Below are positions 9,664 through 22,079 of a stretch of 64,000 bases of DNA, piece by piece. The translations under genes and the position numbers were made by a program. This DNA comes from Trypanosoma brucei gambiense DAL972 (taxonomy: Eukaryota; Euglenozoa; Kinetoplastea; Trypanosomatida; Trypanosomatidae), in the NCBI RefSeq assembly GCF_000210295.1, contig NC_026739.1:778262-842261 (forward strand). The letters run 5' to 3'. The notes under the pieces are model-generated. The model ran no database searches and was not told where the DNA came from. It saw only the letters and a program-made list of their open reading frames with translations. Each line of letters opens with the position of its first letter. Position 1 is the first letter of the stretch.

Positions 9664-10344
9664 CAACTAACTGAACCCCTCTTACACCACCCCCCTCTCC
9701 TTTTTATTTTCTTTTCCTTTTAAATATTAAGGAAAACCAACAGGGTAAAAAAATGGAGTGAAAAATAAAACAGCAGCAAAGCAAACTTTGGAAGCAGCAT
9801 GACCCATAGAAGTTATCTGCCCTGGTATCTATCCACTGATTCCCCATGTTATGCTGATTCAGTTTCTACAACCATTTAAGAGGAGGGGCAACAACAAAAA
9901 AAAGTAAAAAAAGGAGCGTACAAGTACACTGCTACAACACAATCAATAATAAAAAGGAAACAAATTACACTCTATTTCGTAAGTAGTCCCTCGCTTTTTG
10001 TCCTTGTTTCATGGAATAGAAAAATAAATGTATAAATATATATATGCATACATACGTATATATAAACACGAATGTAAGAATACACGTATATAATATATAT
10101 ATATATATGTCTATTGACGTTATCTAATTGTTTCTATAGTGTCAATATCATCCTACTTCCTTCTTACCACGTTTCTAAACCTCCGACATCTATGATACCT
10201 TGAAACGCTTTTGAGAGTACCACCATAAAAATTGTAAGTGGTGCTGATACTCGTTCAAGATTGAATACACATCAAAACACAAACTAACACATTACTCAGG
10301 AGTTCAAAACTGAAAAAAATTAAAAAATAAAAAAATAAAAAAAG
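9664..10344 (-). other. Intergenic spacer, AT-rich
   Basis: This 681-base spacer holds the ECD-like 5' UTR, with a minus-strand pyrimidine-rich tract at about 9771-9746, and the 3' UTR of the coiled-coil gene. It contains TA-rich runs at 10030-10107. AAAAAATA-type runs at 10327-10342 sit just after the stop of the coiled-coil gene and read as U-rich motifs in its transcript. No gene is seen. Confidence 0.6.
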
Positions 10345-11109
10345 CTAAACAGCGAGCCTCTGCGCCAAGTCATCCAGTGCAAAAAGGCGTCGCTCCGTTG
10401 CGCCAACCACATCTTCTTCCTCTTCCCCTCCCAAAACAGAGCCACTTGACCCCGCGTTCCTTACAGGTGACTGCAAACATGAACGTGACGTATCCTCCTT
10501 TGCAGGCGATACAAAGGCGGACAGACCGGCAACACTGCTGTTACCACTTTGTGTGCTTTGTCGGCTCTGTGTGGTGTATGAAGTGAAAGCACAATCCCTT
10601 TTACTCGTTTTACCGGAGTCTACAATTGTCCTCCGGTCGTCATCCAGATGCGATATGGAAAAACTTTGTGTGCTAAGCGCAGCCCATTCATCTTGCAGAC
10701 CCTTTTGCGCATTAACAACTTCCACCACAATACGCTCTGCAGCAAACAGTCGCTCTGAGAGAATCATACGTTCCTCTTCCGCCACCTTCAACTTCTTTTC
10801 CAGCATGTCAATGCGGTCGAGCAAAGCGGAGGGATCAAACCCCTGAGGTGTTGCAACAGCCGCAGTTTCAACGATTCCTACTTTTGAGTTCGTTCTGTCA
10901 TTCACAAACTTCACGTTAGGGACGCCATGACTGCGTTGGGAAGAAGCGGACGGTTTGATATCTCCTCCGCCTGCGGTTGGTGTCCTTTTCTGTTTCTCAT
11001 TATTGGGATCCAGACCATACTTTTTCCCCCATCGCTCCAGTTGCACATCAATTTCTTCCAACAGTTGCACAGTTCGCGCATCGTCAACCATGTTATTGTT
11101 GAGAAACAT
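10345..11109 (-). CDS. Hypothetical coiled-coil protein
   Basis: I do not recognise this 254-residue protein. It has a heptad-like, charged helix at about residues 91-145 (ALLDRIDMLEKKLKVAEEER and onward) that should form a coiled coil. Low-complexity Ser/Thr/Gln-rich segments flank it, there is an acidic run near 235, and the end is a short helix. There is no signal peptide and no transmembrane segment. The longest frame begins at GTG (11151). The first ATG is at 11109 and a second in-frame ATG at 11091 is also possible. It could be a cytoskeletal or basal-body component, but nothing in the sequence proves this. Confidence 0.7.
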   Translation of the reverse strand: MFLNNNMVDDARTVQLLEEIDVQLERWGKKYGLDPNNEKQKRTPTAGGGDIKPSASSQRSHGVPNVKFVNDRTNSKVGIVETAAVATPQGFDPSALLDRIDMLEKKLKVAEEERMILSERLFAAERIVVEVVNAQKGLQDEWAALSTQSFSISHLDDDRRTIVDSGKTSKRDCAFTSYTTQSRQSTQSGNSSVAGLSAFVSPAKEDTSRSCLQSPVRNAGSSGSVLGGEEEEDVVGATERRLFALDDLAQRLAV

Positions 11110-11315
11110 AGGTCTCCTTATGTGTTGTGAACGCTTTTGCAGAAACAACACGGTTCAGGTTATTTTTTTCTCCTAACTTCTTTTACGGCTCTTTCCTACA
11201 ACCCACAAAGCGACATCAATATCAACAGTAATAATAGTAATAAGAAGATCGTCGACGGGAAATAGTGAATGGAAATGGAAGGAAAACACAAGAGGAATGA
11301 ATTTACGAGTATTGA

Positions 11316-11340
11316 TGTGTGTGTGTGTGTGTGTGTGTGT
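11316..11340. repeat. (TG)n microsatellite
   Basis: An uninterrupted TG dinucleotide run of 25 bases. It lies upstream of the coiled-coil gene, just beyond its probable pyrimidine tract. Confidence 0.95.
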
Positions 11341-12111
11341 CGAGGGGAGGGGAGACAACCATAATTCTAACGAAAGTACGACACGAATTTCATATTGATA
11401 TTTGTACATTAACAGGCTGTTTCACTTATTCCTTTTATGGTTTATCCACCACTTCGTTTTGCCTCTCCGCCAGTTCGCCCAGCAGTTCAAATGAGCAGAT
11501 GCAGTGCTACGCCGCAGTAAAAGCTAATTAATTAATGTGCCATGTATTTGTCTATAACGTTATTTTTACTTTCCTATATGTGACGTGGTGAGAAGATAAA
11601 AGAGAGTGATAATAAAAAGTGAAAATATTGTTCATTTACTTCTACAACTTAAAAAACTCAATTTGTAGCACCAAACATTATAATTTTCATGATATCCCGA
11701 ACACTGGAGCGGATCACAGTGATCAATGTTGATCAAACGGAATGCACTGCATAAACAAGTAAACAAGCACAAGCGCACGACAGAAATGGAAAGGAAAAAA
11801 AAAACAAAAGTACTGTGGTGTGACGACAACAACAATAAAGACAGTACGATAATTTTATTTAAGAAAAAAATAATTAATTTATCGTCCATGCCGCGTTATT
11901 TACTTTTCCCTTACCATCTAGTACGTTTGTCTTTTTTTTTTTCAACTTCTGCATATGATATTGTTTCGCTTGTTTGTCTGCTGGTTCTGTTTTCCCTCCT
12001 CACATTTTCATATTTACTTGAAAAAAGGAAAAAAAGTAAATAAAGAAAAACATCTTTAGTAACAACAAAAAAAAGTAAATATTCCCCCCTTCGCTGTGGT
12101 TATATACACAA

Positions 12112-12137
<26 letters not shown>
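12112..12137. repeat. (AT)n microsatellite
   Basis: A perfect AT dinucleotide run of about 26 bases in the gene-free region. Confidence 0.95.
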
Positions 12138-12142
<5 letters not shown>

Positions 12143-14320
12143 CATATATGTCTGACGAGGGTTAAAAAAAACCGACAACAAATATGCAAAAAAAAAAATC
12201 GTGAAGATTATATCTCACCACGTGTGCGAGTCTTAGTTTTTTTTATTTTTACAAAACAAATTCTCTACCTCACTAACACTATATGTGACGAATTTTATTT
12301 TTGTGTCTTCCGTGTTTTCCTTCAACTCCTTTCCTTCTTCAAATTATTTAATTTATTTTTCTTCGCTTTCGCTTTCCTCCAACCCCCACCCACTTTTTTT
12401 TTATTTTCCTTCATCTTTTTTTTTTAGATGTCCCCTTCTTTTTCCCCTTTGAATGGTGTGAAAACAAGAAAAAAAAGGAAAGGAAAGATGGAAAAGAAAA
12501 AAAACAACTTTCTTTGTTTCCTTCAATATATATATTTATTTATTTACCTCTCTGTTGTTGATTTCATTTCTACTGCCCTTTTCTTTTGTTCCCTTCCCCC
12601 ACTCAACAAATACTTTTAAAATAATGCAAATAGATAAATATATATGTATTGTATATACGTATATTTGAACAACTTTCTAGTAAGGGAAGAAAAAATTTTA
12701 ATGGATGAAAATAAATATTTCTTTGCATGAAAATGTAATGGGAAGCAAAGTGGTAAAAAATGTTGCGGAGTTTGCCCGACACGCAAATATTTTACTCCTA
12801 CTTTCATCATATGTTGATGTTCCTCTTTTTTTTTCCCCCCTTCTTCTTTTTTATTTTTTTACTAATTTTCACTTTCATTTGTATTTCTTCCTCGTGAGGT
12901 TTTTCGTGACATATGCAAACATACACACAAAAACACAAAAAACATAAAGAAGAAAAAAAGAGGGAACGACAAGAAACAAAAAAAGAAATTGGTGAGTGAG
13001 CCTAACAGCCAGTCAAAATAATATAAAATAATAATTTTATTTAAAAAAAAAACGGCATAAATATAAATAAATACAAAACAAAAGGCATATATATATATAT
13101 ATACTCACACAAACACACATAAATATATAAATATATAAATATATATTTTAGAGGTGAAGAGGAAAGTTGGATACACATTTTCATAAATAAAAGCAAAATA
13201 GATTGAAATGAAATGAGAATAAATTTGAGGAGCTTTGTAAAGAGATGTTGGAAGAGGTGAGGATGGGGTGGAGGAAAGGAAATAATTTTCTTGACAAAGG
13301 TGCACGAGGGGTACGTGTCCACGCACACATTAAAATACGCGAGCGCAATAAAATAAATATGTGTAGGATATATATAAATTTATATATATATATAAAAAGA
13401 GGGAATAAATTTGTAGTGTTGACGCTGACAAAAAAAAAATTGAAAAAAAATTATACGAAGCTTACAAAAAGGCGTTAAATAGGATGTCCCGACCAACATC
13501 GTGTTCCACCACAGGAATCAAAATTATGAAATTGAAATAATTTCGCCGTCGGTTCTCGGATTGCACTCGCGCATGATCTAACAACAATCAAACATAAAAG
13601 AATCATTGCAAAGAAAAAGATAATAATGATAATAATAAAAACGAAGGTAAGTTCAGAAACCGGAGAAAACGATATTAACGGAAGCTCTCGAAGGTGATGT
13701 GGACCGTTTCCCAAAGAATTAAACATTACATAAAATTTTCCTTTTTATTTAAGTGAATTCTCTCTTTTCACTGAAATTTAGGTATTATTAGTGCTAACTA
13801 CCATTTCCTCCTTTTTTTTGTTATGTTATTTCTATTCGTGCTTTTGCCTTTGAGTTTTCACTCCATGAATTCCGCAACACATGCTAACATACTCTCATGC
13901 ATTTGATAATGATTTTTTCTTTTTCTTTCTTCATTTAACACTCAGTGACCTCTGTACGGCTTTCCTTCCACCTTCACAGATTCCTTCCATTTACCCCGTC
14001 TTTCTGATTTCGTAACTGCTTGTATTTTATTTTATTTCTCCTTTTCACTAACTTCACACACTTATTTTTTTTATATTTTTCTTTGATACAACGCTGCTGT
14101 TCCAGTCATTGTTCCCCCTTTTTCCCATCGTTTTCACACCTTTTTCAAAAAAAAAAAAGGTCATGTGCTGCTTAACTGCTGGGGGAAAACAATGGCTGAA
14201 GAGGATGTGAATTCCTCCCCTAGCATTCATAAAAATAATAATAATAAATGAAATAAAAAGTAATTTCTTTTGAACAATTAATATATAAATATATTTATAT
14301 CCTCCCTTCATCGTTTTTCA

Positions 14321-14359
<39 letters not shown>
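14321..14359. repeat. (ATT)n trinucleotide repeat
   Basis: About 13 perfect ATT units. Related shorter runs occur at about 15488-15510 and 20649-20672, so this trinucleotide recurs through both long gene-free regions. Confidence 0.95.
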
Positions 14360-16914
14360 TGAATTGCCGTCATTAACTACTCATTTTCAAGAAATGTGTT
14401 GACCTTCGCTCTTGAAGGTGTTTCCGTTTTGTTTGAGTACAAAATTGCAGATAAATCGCTTTCTTTTTTTTCTTTCGTCTTCTCCCTTTATTCAATTTCT
14501 GTATGTACTCCTTTTGTAAAAATATATATAAATATATAAATATATATATCTTTTCTCGATTTCAACAGACATTTGCCAAAGGGAAGTGTAATGAGGCGAG
14601 GCGGGAGGGAGGGAAGGAAGGGAAGGAGTTGATGATGATGATGAGAGGAAAGGAAGCAGCACGACACCGTAACTGCAAAAATATCTCAAAAATGAAAAAA
14701 AATTAATAAAAAAAAAAGACATAAAACAAAGCAAACGGAAAAGTAGAAAAAAGCATCCCCCTCAACAAAAGACAATGAGGATGCTCTCAAAAAAAAGGGA
14801 AAGAAAGGAGAAAAAGGGGGAGGAGAAGTCATGCAACAAAAACAACAATAATAATAATAAACAGATAATTTCGAAAAAAAAATTAAAAACGATAAGGAAA
14901 TGAAAAAAAATGTAAAATAACGACTTTTACAACACCAAGAAGTTGTTTCAGAATAATATTGCAGTGACCATATTAATAAATGCAAACACACGCTTGCATG
15001 AAGACGTTGTAACCCCCTTTTCCTCTCTGTTCTATTCCCTTATCATCTCCTTTTAAATCCGTTCATCCATTCATTCATTCACCTGTTTAAACATTTAAGC
15101 ATTTACTTGATCCGTCTTTTTCTTTCCTTTTCTTTACAATAACACGAGACTTTCAGGAGTTGTCGGTGAATTAATTTCCCAGTTTGAGCGAAATGAAATT
15201 CACTAACAGAAGAATTTTTAAAAATTGGAAGCATTTCTTCATTGCCATTTAAGCAATAAATGGAGAAGCAAAAAAAAAAAAAGAATGAATAATACATTTT
15301 AAGAAAAAAAAAAAGGAAAAAAGACTCTGAAGGTAAATAATAGGAGAAAAACGATTTGATGGGGGTTTCTGTACAACCTCATATCGTTTTAACCATATTT
15401 TAATTGCTTTCTCGGTCTTTCGAGTGTAATATTGTTGTAATATTTATCATTGTTATTTTTTGTATAACATATAAGTCACCTTTATGTATTATTATTATTA
15501 TTATTATTACACCTTTGCTTTTACTCCCTTTTACCTCTTTGTTTCCATTTGAATAACCCCTACCTTTTCTCCCCCTCCTCATAACACATGACGGAAATAC
15601 ATAAAACCTGCGCAAAAACGAGGTAAATTATAATACAAATACACAAGAAAAAGATTTATTTATTATCTTTTTAAATAATCCTTCTTTTTTTTTTTTATTT
15701 GACTCTACAACAGAATAAAATGAAATTGAAACAGTAAACAAGGATGTATCGACAAAAACAGAGTATTTGAAACGAAGACACCCAGTTTGTCGTTGTTTCC
15801 TGTATTTCATTTTCAAAAAAAAATTATTTAGTTCGTCTCTTTCTTTTTGGTTAAACTCTTTTTCATTGCCTTTCCCTCACCACAAAGGTATCATAATTGC
15901 TACAATAACAGAAATAACAGCAACAGTAAGACTAATAATAGTAAAAACAATAATAATTGCATTCATTTTGAGCAGTGCTTTATTTTTTAAAAAAAACTTA
16001 TTGTTTTTTAATTTCAATGCATTTCACCTCTATTTCTTCTAATTTCTCCCTCTCCCCTTTTAATTCCTCTTTTTTAAAAATGAATTGGGTGCGTTGTTTC
16101 CTTACTAACTTTTGTTCTCGACTTTTATTTTTTTCCCCCCTTCCATTTGCTCATTAATTAATTAATTCTCACATTTGATTGACTGATTTATTTATTTATT
16201 CACATTAAAATAAAAAAAAAAATCGATTTGTTCCTTGTGCGTTTTCTTTACTTCACTTCGCTTAACTTCACCGCTCGAAATGGTGCAATGCAAACCCGTG
16301 GGAAGAAAAGAAAAAAGAGGAAAAAGTTACCGTAATTATTTCCTCTTCTTTTCTTTTAGATTTGTTACTATTTTTTGTTTTTTTTTCCGATCCTTCCCTA
16401 TTTTTTTTTTTTATAAGGACAAAACAATAAAAGGCAACCCCAAATACTCCTTGGTAAAAAACGGACATAAAATAGAAAAAGACACATTTCCACATTTCCC
16501 CTTTTAAAACATACATGCGTAAACACCGCAGCATGTGGAACAAAATATTTTAAAGCTGCTTTGCAAAAAAAAAAAATTTTATCCCTCAACACAAACATTT
16601 ACACATATATTCGTAAATTTATATGCTCAAGTTTTTGTTTACTTTCCGTGGGATTTTACTCATTTCGTTACTTTGTTCAGTTGTTTCTTCTGTTTAAATT
16701 ATTATTTGAATATATCCTCTTAGGTTGATTTCCCTCATAATTTTCACACACATCACCAAGTACCGGGAGGGATAAAAATTAAAGGGAAAAAATTTTTAAA
16801 AAATAAGTAAATACAAAACTAGCATTATTAATAACAATAATAAAGAAGGAATCACATGAGAGGAGGAAAAAAGAGTCAACAACAGGGAGGCTGAAACCCC
16901 CACCCCACCCCCCT

Positions 16915-16931
16915 CACACACACACACACAT

Positions 16932-16973
<42 letters not shown>
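16915..16973. repeat. Compound (CA)n(TA)n microsatellite
   Basis: A CA run interrupted once by T passes directly into a TA run, 59 bases in all. It lies about 290 bases beyond the RRM gene's stop codon on the transcript side. Confidence 0.95.
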
Positions 16974-17257
16974 TGACACATATAAAACTATAAATAATCA
17001 CATAACTTAACCACTCCCCACAATTCTTATTATTGACTGTCTTTTTTTTTTTCTTTTCCCCCCTCTTCCTCTTCCTCTTCTCCTTCTATTCTCTTTTTAA
17101 CACACGCACACCACAACACCGCAACCATACGCCGCCGCCGCCACCGCCTTCCCCTTCGTTTCAATAGCCTCTGGTGGAAATGACCATTATCACACAACTG
17201 CTGCTGTTATTGTTGTTATTAATACTATTTGTATTAATACCATTATTAATGTTACCA

Positions 17258-18301
17258 TTACCAGGGTCCATATACAAGTGTTCGCTGTGGGGGAAGTGGC
17301 ACGAGTGTTGTATCCACCGCAGGCACTAAAAGAGCAGTAGGTGGCGCATTGAATTTAGTCGGGTGCAAGTTAACAGCATTGGGAGTGAGAAAAACCTGTT
17401 GTCCATTGCCCAGCACAAGTACACCATTGGCAGCTGGACAATCTGCAGTTTGTAACGGCACAGTTGCAGCAGCCCCGTCATAACTCACATCAACTGGCAA
17501 CAGTGGCGGCATTGCTGCCACTGGTGAGGTTGAAAAATATAACGGTTGCGCCCGAGGTTCTACCTCCACCATCGGTGCCACTATTTTCGTTTTCGTCACA
17601 TGATGTGCAGCGGGGGAACATGATGGTGAAGTTTCCGTAGCGGATTGCGACACCTGAGTTTGATTTAAACTCACAACACCGGGCCGTGGAGGCGGGAACA
17701 GGCAAGCGCCCTTCAGCGCAGGTCCGGGTGCCAGTCGTCCCTCTTCACGCCGCCGTCGTCGCTCACGTTTCGCCTCGTCGGTATCGGCATATTTAACCAT
17801 GATGGGAGGGCCTCCGAAGTGGTTGGAGTTGCCGTGTAATTTATCCAGCACCCGTTGGGCGTTCTGAGGAGTGTCAAACTCAGCGTAAACAACCCAAACG
17901 GGATTGCCATGATGATCTCCACGCATTGCGCAATACTCAAGAGGGGCGAGGTTTGAAAGGAAATTTTGCACCTCCCGTTCCCCCATGGTGGTGGGGATAT
18001 TTCGGATATAAACTGCCCGTGATGGTAACGTGACTGCTTTGCCGTTGTGTTGTGAAGGATAAATGAGGAGGTTGAAGCTGCTATTGCAGACACGCACGAG
18101 TTTGCGGTTGAGACGTTCATAAGCCGTCCTCCCTTCCTCCTCCTTATCAAAAAGTACAAAACCAAATCCTTTGCTGTTGCCAGTGGAGGGGTCTAACATT
18201 ATCTTAGCACCAAGTGGGTTGAAATTACTAAAAATTTGAAGCAAGTCACCGTCACAAAGGTGACGTGGTAACTTTGCTACGAACAAATTACTGTACCACA
18301 T
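17258..18301 (-). CDS. Double-RRM RNA-binding protein
   Basis: This 347-residue protein has two RNA-recognition motifs and a long, probably disordered C-terminal tail. RRM1 (about 4-82) has RNP2 LFVAKL (6-11) and RNP1 KGFGFVLF (44-51). RRM2 (about 95-173) has RNP2 VYIRNI (97-102) and a weaker RNP1 VWVVYAEF (135-142). An Arg/Glu-rich linker (176-190) precedes a Pro/Val/Thr-rich tail. In trypanosomes, where gene control is mostly post-transcriptional, such proteins bind 3' UTRs and set mRNA stability or translation. I recall it as one of the T. brucei proteins with two RNA-binding domains, but the exact symbol is uncertain, so none is given. The start is the first ATG. Both flanks lack genes for several kilobases, which suggests strong UTR-based regulation of this gene itself. 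Confidence 0.9.
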   Translation of the reverse strand: MWYSNLFVAKLPRHLCDGDLLQIFSNFNPLGAKIMLDPSTGNSKGFGFVLFDKEEEGRTAYERLNRKLVRVCNSSFNLLIYPSQHNGKAVTLPSRAVYIRNIPTTMGEREVQNFLSNLAPLEYCAMRGDHHGNPVWVVYAEFDTPQNAQRVLDKLHGNSNHFGGPPIMVKYADTDEAKRERRRRREEGRLAPGPALKGACLFPPPRPGVVSLNQTQVSQSATETSPSCSPAAHHVTKTKIVAPMVEVEPRAQPLYFSTSPVAAMPPLLPVDVSYDGAAATVPLQTADCPAANGVLVLGNGQQVFLTPNAVNLHPTKFNAPPTALLVPAVDTTLVPLPPQRTLVYGPW

Positions 18302-19717
18302 TAACGCTTCTGGTGCTAAAGTGTTGCTGTTGAAGTGGAGTTTTTTTTTTAATGTTTTGTGTTTCCTGTTTGTGCTTGTGCTTGTTCTTGATGGGATAAC
18401 GATGTCTGTCCTTCCTTATGTTTTCTTTTTTCCTTTAACTCTTACCCTTTTCCGATTTGTTTAATATTATTATTATTTTTTCTTTTTCACGTAAACGTCT
18501 TTTTTTTTTTCAATTGCTTTCTTCTTCTAATCTTTATACCAACCCCTTCTCCCCTTGCGCGAATGGGGTGGATCTATTATTTTATTCGTCCCTTTTCAAA
18601 AAAAAAAAACAACAACAACAACAACTGGGCACCCCGTTTTTTACCGCTTTTGATTGCTTCTCCCCCTTTTTGCTTTTCGTTGTTTTTATTCCGTATATAT
18701 TTAAATATTTATGTATTTAAATATTTAGAGGTGTATAAATTGTCTTTGCTATTGCTCCTTTTCTTTTTCCTTCCTTCGTCTCTTTCTTGTTTGCGTATCT
18801 CTGTTAGTTGTTCTTTTTTTTTTTTGGAGGAAAGGGATATGTTGGGTCCCGTTTCTATCAATCAAGAAAGTGATTGATCGATGCAGAAACAACACGAACC
18901 GTCTAACCTCTTATTTTCCTTTTTTTTCCCTTCTTTTTCTTCCTTTATTCCTCTTTATTTTTTTTGTTACTTTTGTTCTTTTTGCTTTTAAACTTGTGAA
19001 GAGTTTTCTATTATTATTATGATTTTACTTTCCCCTTCTTTTTTTTCTGGTTTCCAACCTAAAGGCAATAAAATTGTGATTTTCGTTTGGTAGGTTGTGC
19101 GGAGTATCTCAACAGGTCCTGTTGGCGCTCAATGACGATCCCACCACCACGTGATTCACCTAAAAAAAAAAAATTAATTAAAAAAAATTGCCTTTGCTTA
19201 TTTATTTATTCCTTTTGGGTTGCCTCCGCTTTTTTTTCTTTTTCCTTTTTCCTTTATTGGCTCCAATAATCTCCTTTTTTTTTGTCTTCCTTCCCTTATA
19301 CAAGACGGGAAAAAACTGTGATTTGCCTGTTTTTCCTTCTTTAATCCTTTTTTCTTTTTTTTTTAAAAAACAAAAAAAACAAAAATATATATATATATGA
19401 TTGATCTTATTTTTTTTCTCCCTTCCCCCTAATTTTTTTTTTTGCTTCGTCTCCCTTTTACAAGCCTTCTCCCTTCAATCTGGTCAAAGCTGTCTTTTTC
19501 GATATGTTTTTATTTTTTTTTTATTTTTTAGTTTTGTTTTGAAGGAGAGTACAAATAAATAAATAAATAAAAAAGACATTTAAATTAATGAAGTTAAGTA
19601 CAAGCAGAAAGGAAGAGAAGAGAATGAAATAAAATAAAAATATGTATTGATTGCACAATAGGTGAAATGCACATATATAAATGTAGAAATAAATGAATGC
19701 ATGTTTTTATGGGGGAA

Positions 19718-19742
19718 ATATATATATATATATATATATATA
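19718..19742. repeat. (AT)n microsatellite
   Basis: A perfect AT dinucleotide run of about 25 bases inside the ZFP1-RRM spacer. Confidence 0.95.
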
Positions 19743-21126
19743 ACAAAATATGATATAAAATAAAATAAATAATATTAAAACATTAAGTTTGTTTTCAATT
19801 TCAAATACAATTGCTTAATAAATCTCTACAATTCACAGATTTTAATTAATCGCCACATCGCATACCGCCACAACATACAGAAATGCACACATGTATGTGT
19901 TCAAAACATATGAATTATATGCTTCTAAGAAAAAAAATTTAAAAAATGTATATATATATACATATATAACTATATGATTTCAACTAAACTATACTTGTGC
20001 TATTTAAAGTGAGGGAGTGGGGGAAATAAAATAAGAAAAAAAAAGAAAAGCGGGGAAAAAAAGAAATATATACAGACGAGTATATATTTATATATATAGA
20101 TATATAAATGAAGTATTATTCTTCAGGATAGTGGCAAAATATAAACAGACGCCAAACAAAGATTTGGGTGCAGCATTAAGCAGTGAGGCAAGTGAAAAAA
20201 AAAATTAAAAAAAAACATTACTCATTTTTTTTTTTTAGTTTGTTTTTTTTTCTTCGATGATGTGTCTTTTGACGAGAGGGAATAGTGAACATAATATAAA
20301 AATAGACTTCAGTAACACACAAAAAAAAAGTGAAAAAGAAAGAAAAAGAAAGGGGAAGATACGTGGGATGAAACGAAAACAAAAAAAATCTGAAAATAGG
20401 AAAAATCAAATGAAAAAAAAACACCAAAAAAAAAGGAAAAGATAAAAATTAAAAAAAATCGGCACAACATTAAAAACACACAAACAAAATGGAAATTTGA
20501 AAAAAAAAAGGAAATAGAGAAAAGAAGATTGATGAAAAGAAAATTAAACCAAAATGGTCAAACATACACAAACACACACAATCACACACACGCATACATA
20601 AATACATACATACAACAAAAAAAAAAGGGCATCGGGTAACGGGGTACTACTTATTATTATTATTATTATTATTTTTTCCTTCCCTTTTGAAGCATCATTT
20701 CATTTCATTTTGTTTTTTTTCGTTTTGATCCTTTTGTTTCATATCCAGTGCCCAAAATTTTTGTTGCCTTCTAATCATTTCTCGAAACCCACAAATCCTT
20801 TTTTTCTTTTTTTTTCTTAAAAAAAAAAGAAGAAGAGTTAAATATAAAATAATAATAGTAATAGTAATAATAATAAAGAGTCCTCTCTTCCCACATTTTC
20901 GTTCTTTGTAAATTTAATTTAATATTATTTTTTCTCTCTTCAGTGGTGCGCATAAAAAAAAAAAAAGAACACATGAAAAAGTAACTTCTCCATAATTGGG
21001 TTGAATTTCAGGAGATTTCGGAATGAAGAGGTATCACACAAAAAGTGAAAAATAATTTTAAATTTAAACCACAAAAATGAAAAATAAAAAGCAAAAAAAG
21101 TAAAAAAAAACAAAACAAAAAAGAGA

Positions 21127-21152
21127 GAAAGAGAAGTGTGAAAGAGAAGTGT
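21127..21152. repeat. 13-bp tandem duplication
   Basis: The 13-mer GAAAGAGAAGTGT occurs twice head to tail, followed by a partial third copy. It is purine-rich on the plus strand and so forms a pyrimidine-rich tract in the transcript. Confidence 0.9.
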
Positions 21153-21884
21153 GAAAGAAAAGAAGCAAAAAGGTAAAAAAACGGGGTTGAGAGTAATGAA
21201 ATGAAGTGGATATGAAGTGATTACGTTTGGGCACGTAAAAGGTCACAAAAAAAAAAAGGAAAACATTTTTTTAAAATAAAAATGATGGAGAATTTGAGGG
21301 GAGTGGCAAAAAACAAAAAAACAAACAAACAAACAAAAACACACACACTTCCTTCCAACTCTCTCCCTACCCGTATAAATAAATATCTCATATTTGCTTC
21401 ATTACTTCATTTCACTCATTTTATTTTACTTTTTTTTTTTGTAAATCTCTTCTTTTCATCACTTGTGTATCATTACTCCGATAACATTTCATTTCCCTTC
21501 CTCCTTTTTTTTTTCTCTCTATCTCTATCTCTTTTTCTTTTTTTAATTTGTTCCTTTTTATGGGGTCTCTTTCAGGCAATGGCACAAAAATGGTAATGAT
21601 ACCAATGGAAGTGTAAACAATAACAAAAAGAAAAAAAAACCGAAAAAAGATGACGGTACCATCGGCGCCATTTTTCTTTTTTTTTTCAAAGGAAGCAGCG
21701 GTAATAATAATAATAATAATAATTGTAGTAGTAGTAATTGTTGTTGTAGTAGTGGTGTTGCTTTCTTTTTTTTTTCTTCTTTTGTGTAACATCAACACCA
21801 GAAAAAAAAAATTCTTTTACAAAAAATTATTTTTTTAAAAAAGAAAAAAAAAGTAACACACAAACAAACACAAACATTTTAAGG

Positions 21885-21899
21885 AACGAAAAGTCGTAA
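21885..21899 (-). repeat. Copy 1 of a 15-nt hairpin-forming element
   Basis: AACGAAAAGTCGTAA on the plus strand, repeated exactly at 23415-23429. On the transcribed strand it reads UUACGACUUUUCGUU, in which ACGA and UCGU can pair as a 4-bp stem around a CUUU loop. Function is unknown. The repeat is directly visible and any role is inference. Confidence 0.6.
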
Positions 21900-22058
21900 A
21901 AATATTATCCAGTAATGCAAAATGAAGTGACACTTGCAAACTTCCTCCTGTTCCTTTTCCTGCTCATGTCCTGTTGTTTTCCCCCATCCCTCAGCCCTTT
22001 CCTTTTTTTTTAAAAAAAAAATTACAACACACACAAACACACAAACACATAAATAAAT

Positions 22059-22079
22059 ATATATATATATATATATATT
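22059..22079. repeat. (AT)n microsatellite
   Basis: A perfect AT run of about 21 bases. Shorter TA runs follow at about 22127-22140. Confidence 0.95.

Larger units (their letters stand above)
11110..17257 (-). other. 6.1-kb gene-free AT-rich region, probable long 3' UTR of the RRM gene
   Basis: No credible coding sequence is seen on either strand over 6.1 kb. The only open frames are short, low-complexity translations of A/T runs. The 5' leader of the coiled-coil gene occupies the first few hundred bases, with a purine-rich run on the plus strand at about 11266-11299 as its likely pyrimidine tract. The rest lies downstream of the RRM gene's stop, so it is probably that gene's 3' UTR, possibly with a processed non-coding segment. 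It contains TG, AT, CA and ATT microsatellites. A U-rich consensus (AAAAAATA on the plus strand) occurs at 11865-11872 and 16798-16805. I saw no tRNA, rRNA or snoRNA by eye. Confidence 0.55.

Noticed and set aside
11110..17257. tRNA, snoRNA or CRISPR content in the long gaps
   Set aside because: I looked for B-box-like and cloverleaf patterns and for regularly spaced repeats and found none by eye. A covariance-model search would be needed to exclude small RNAs.
17713..18165. Second minus-strand frame of 150 codons inside the RRM gene
   Set aside because: It overlaps the RRM domains in another phase and shows no domain. The RRM reading is clear.
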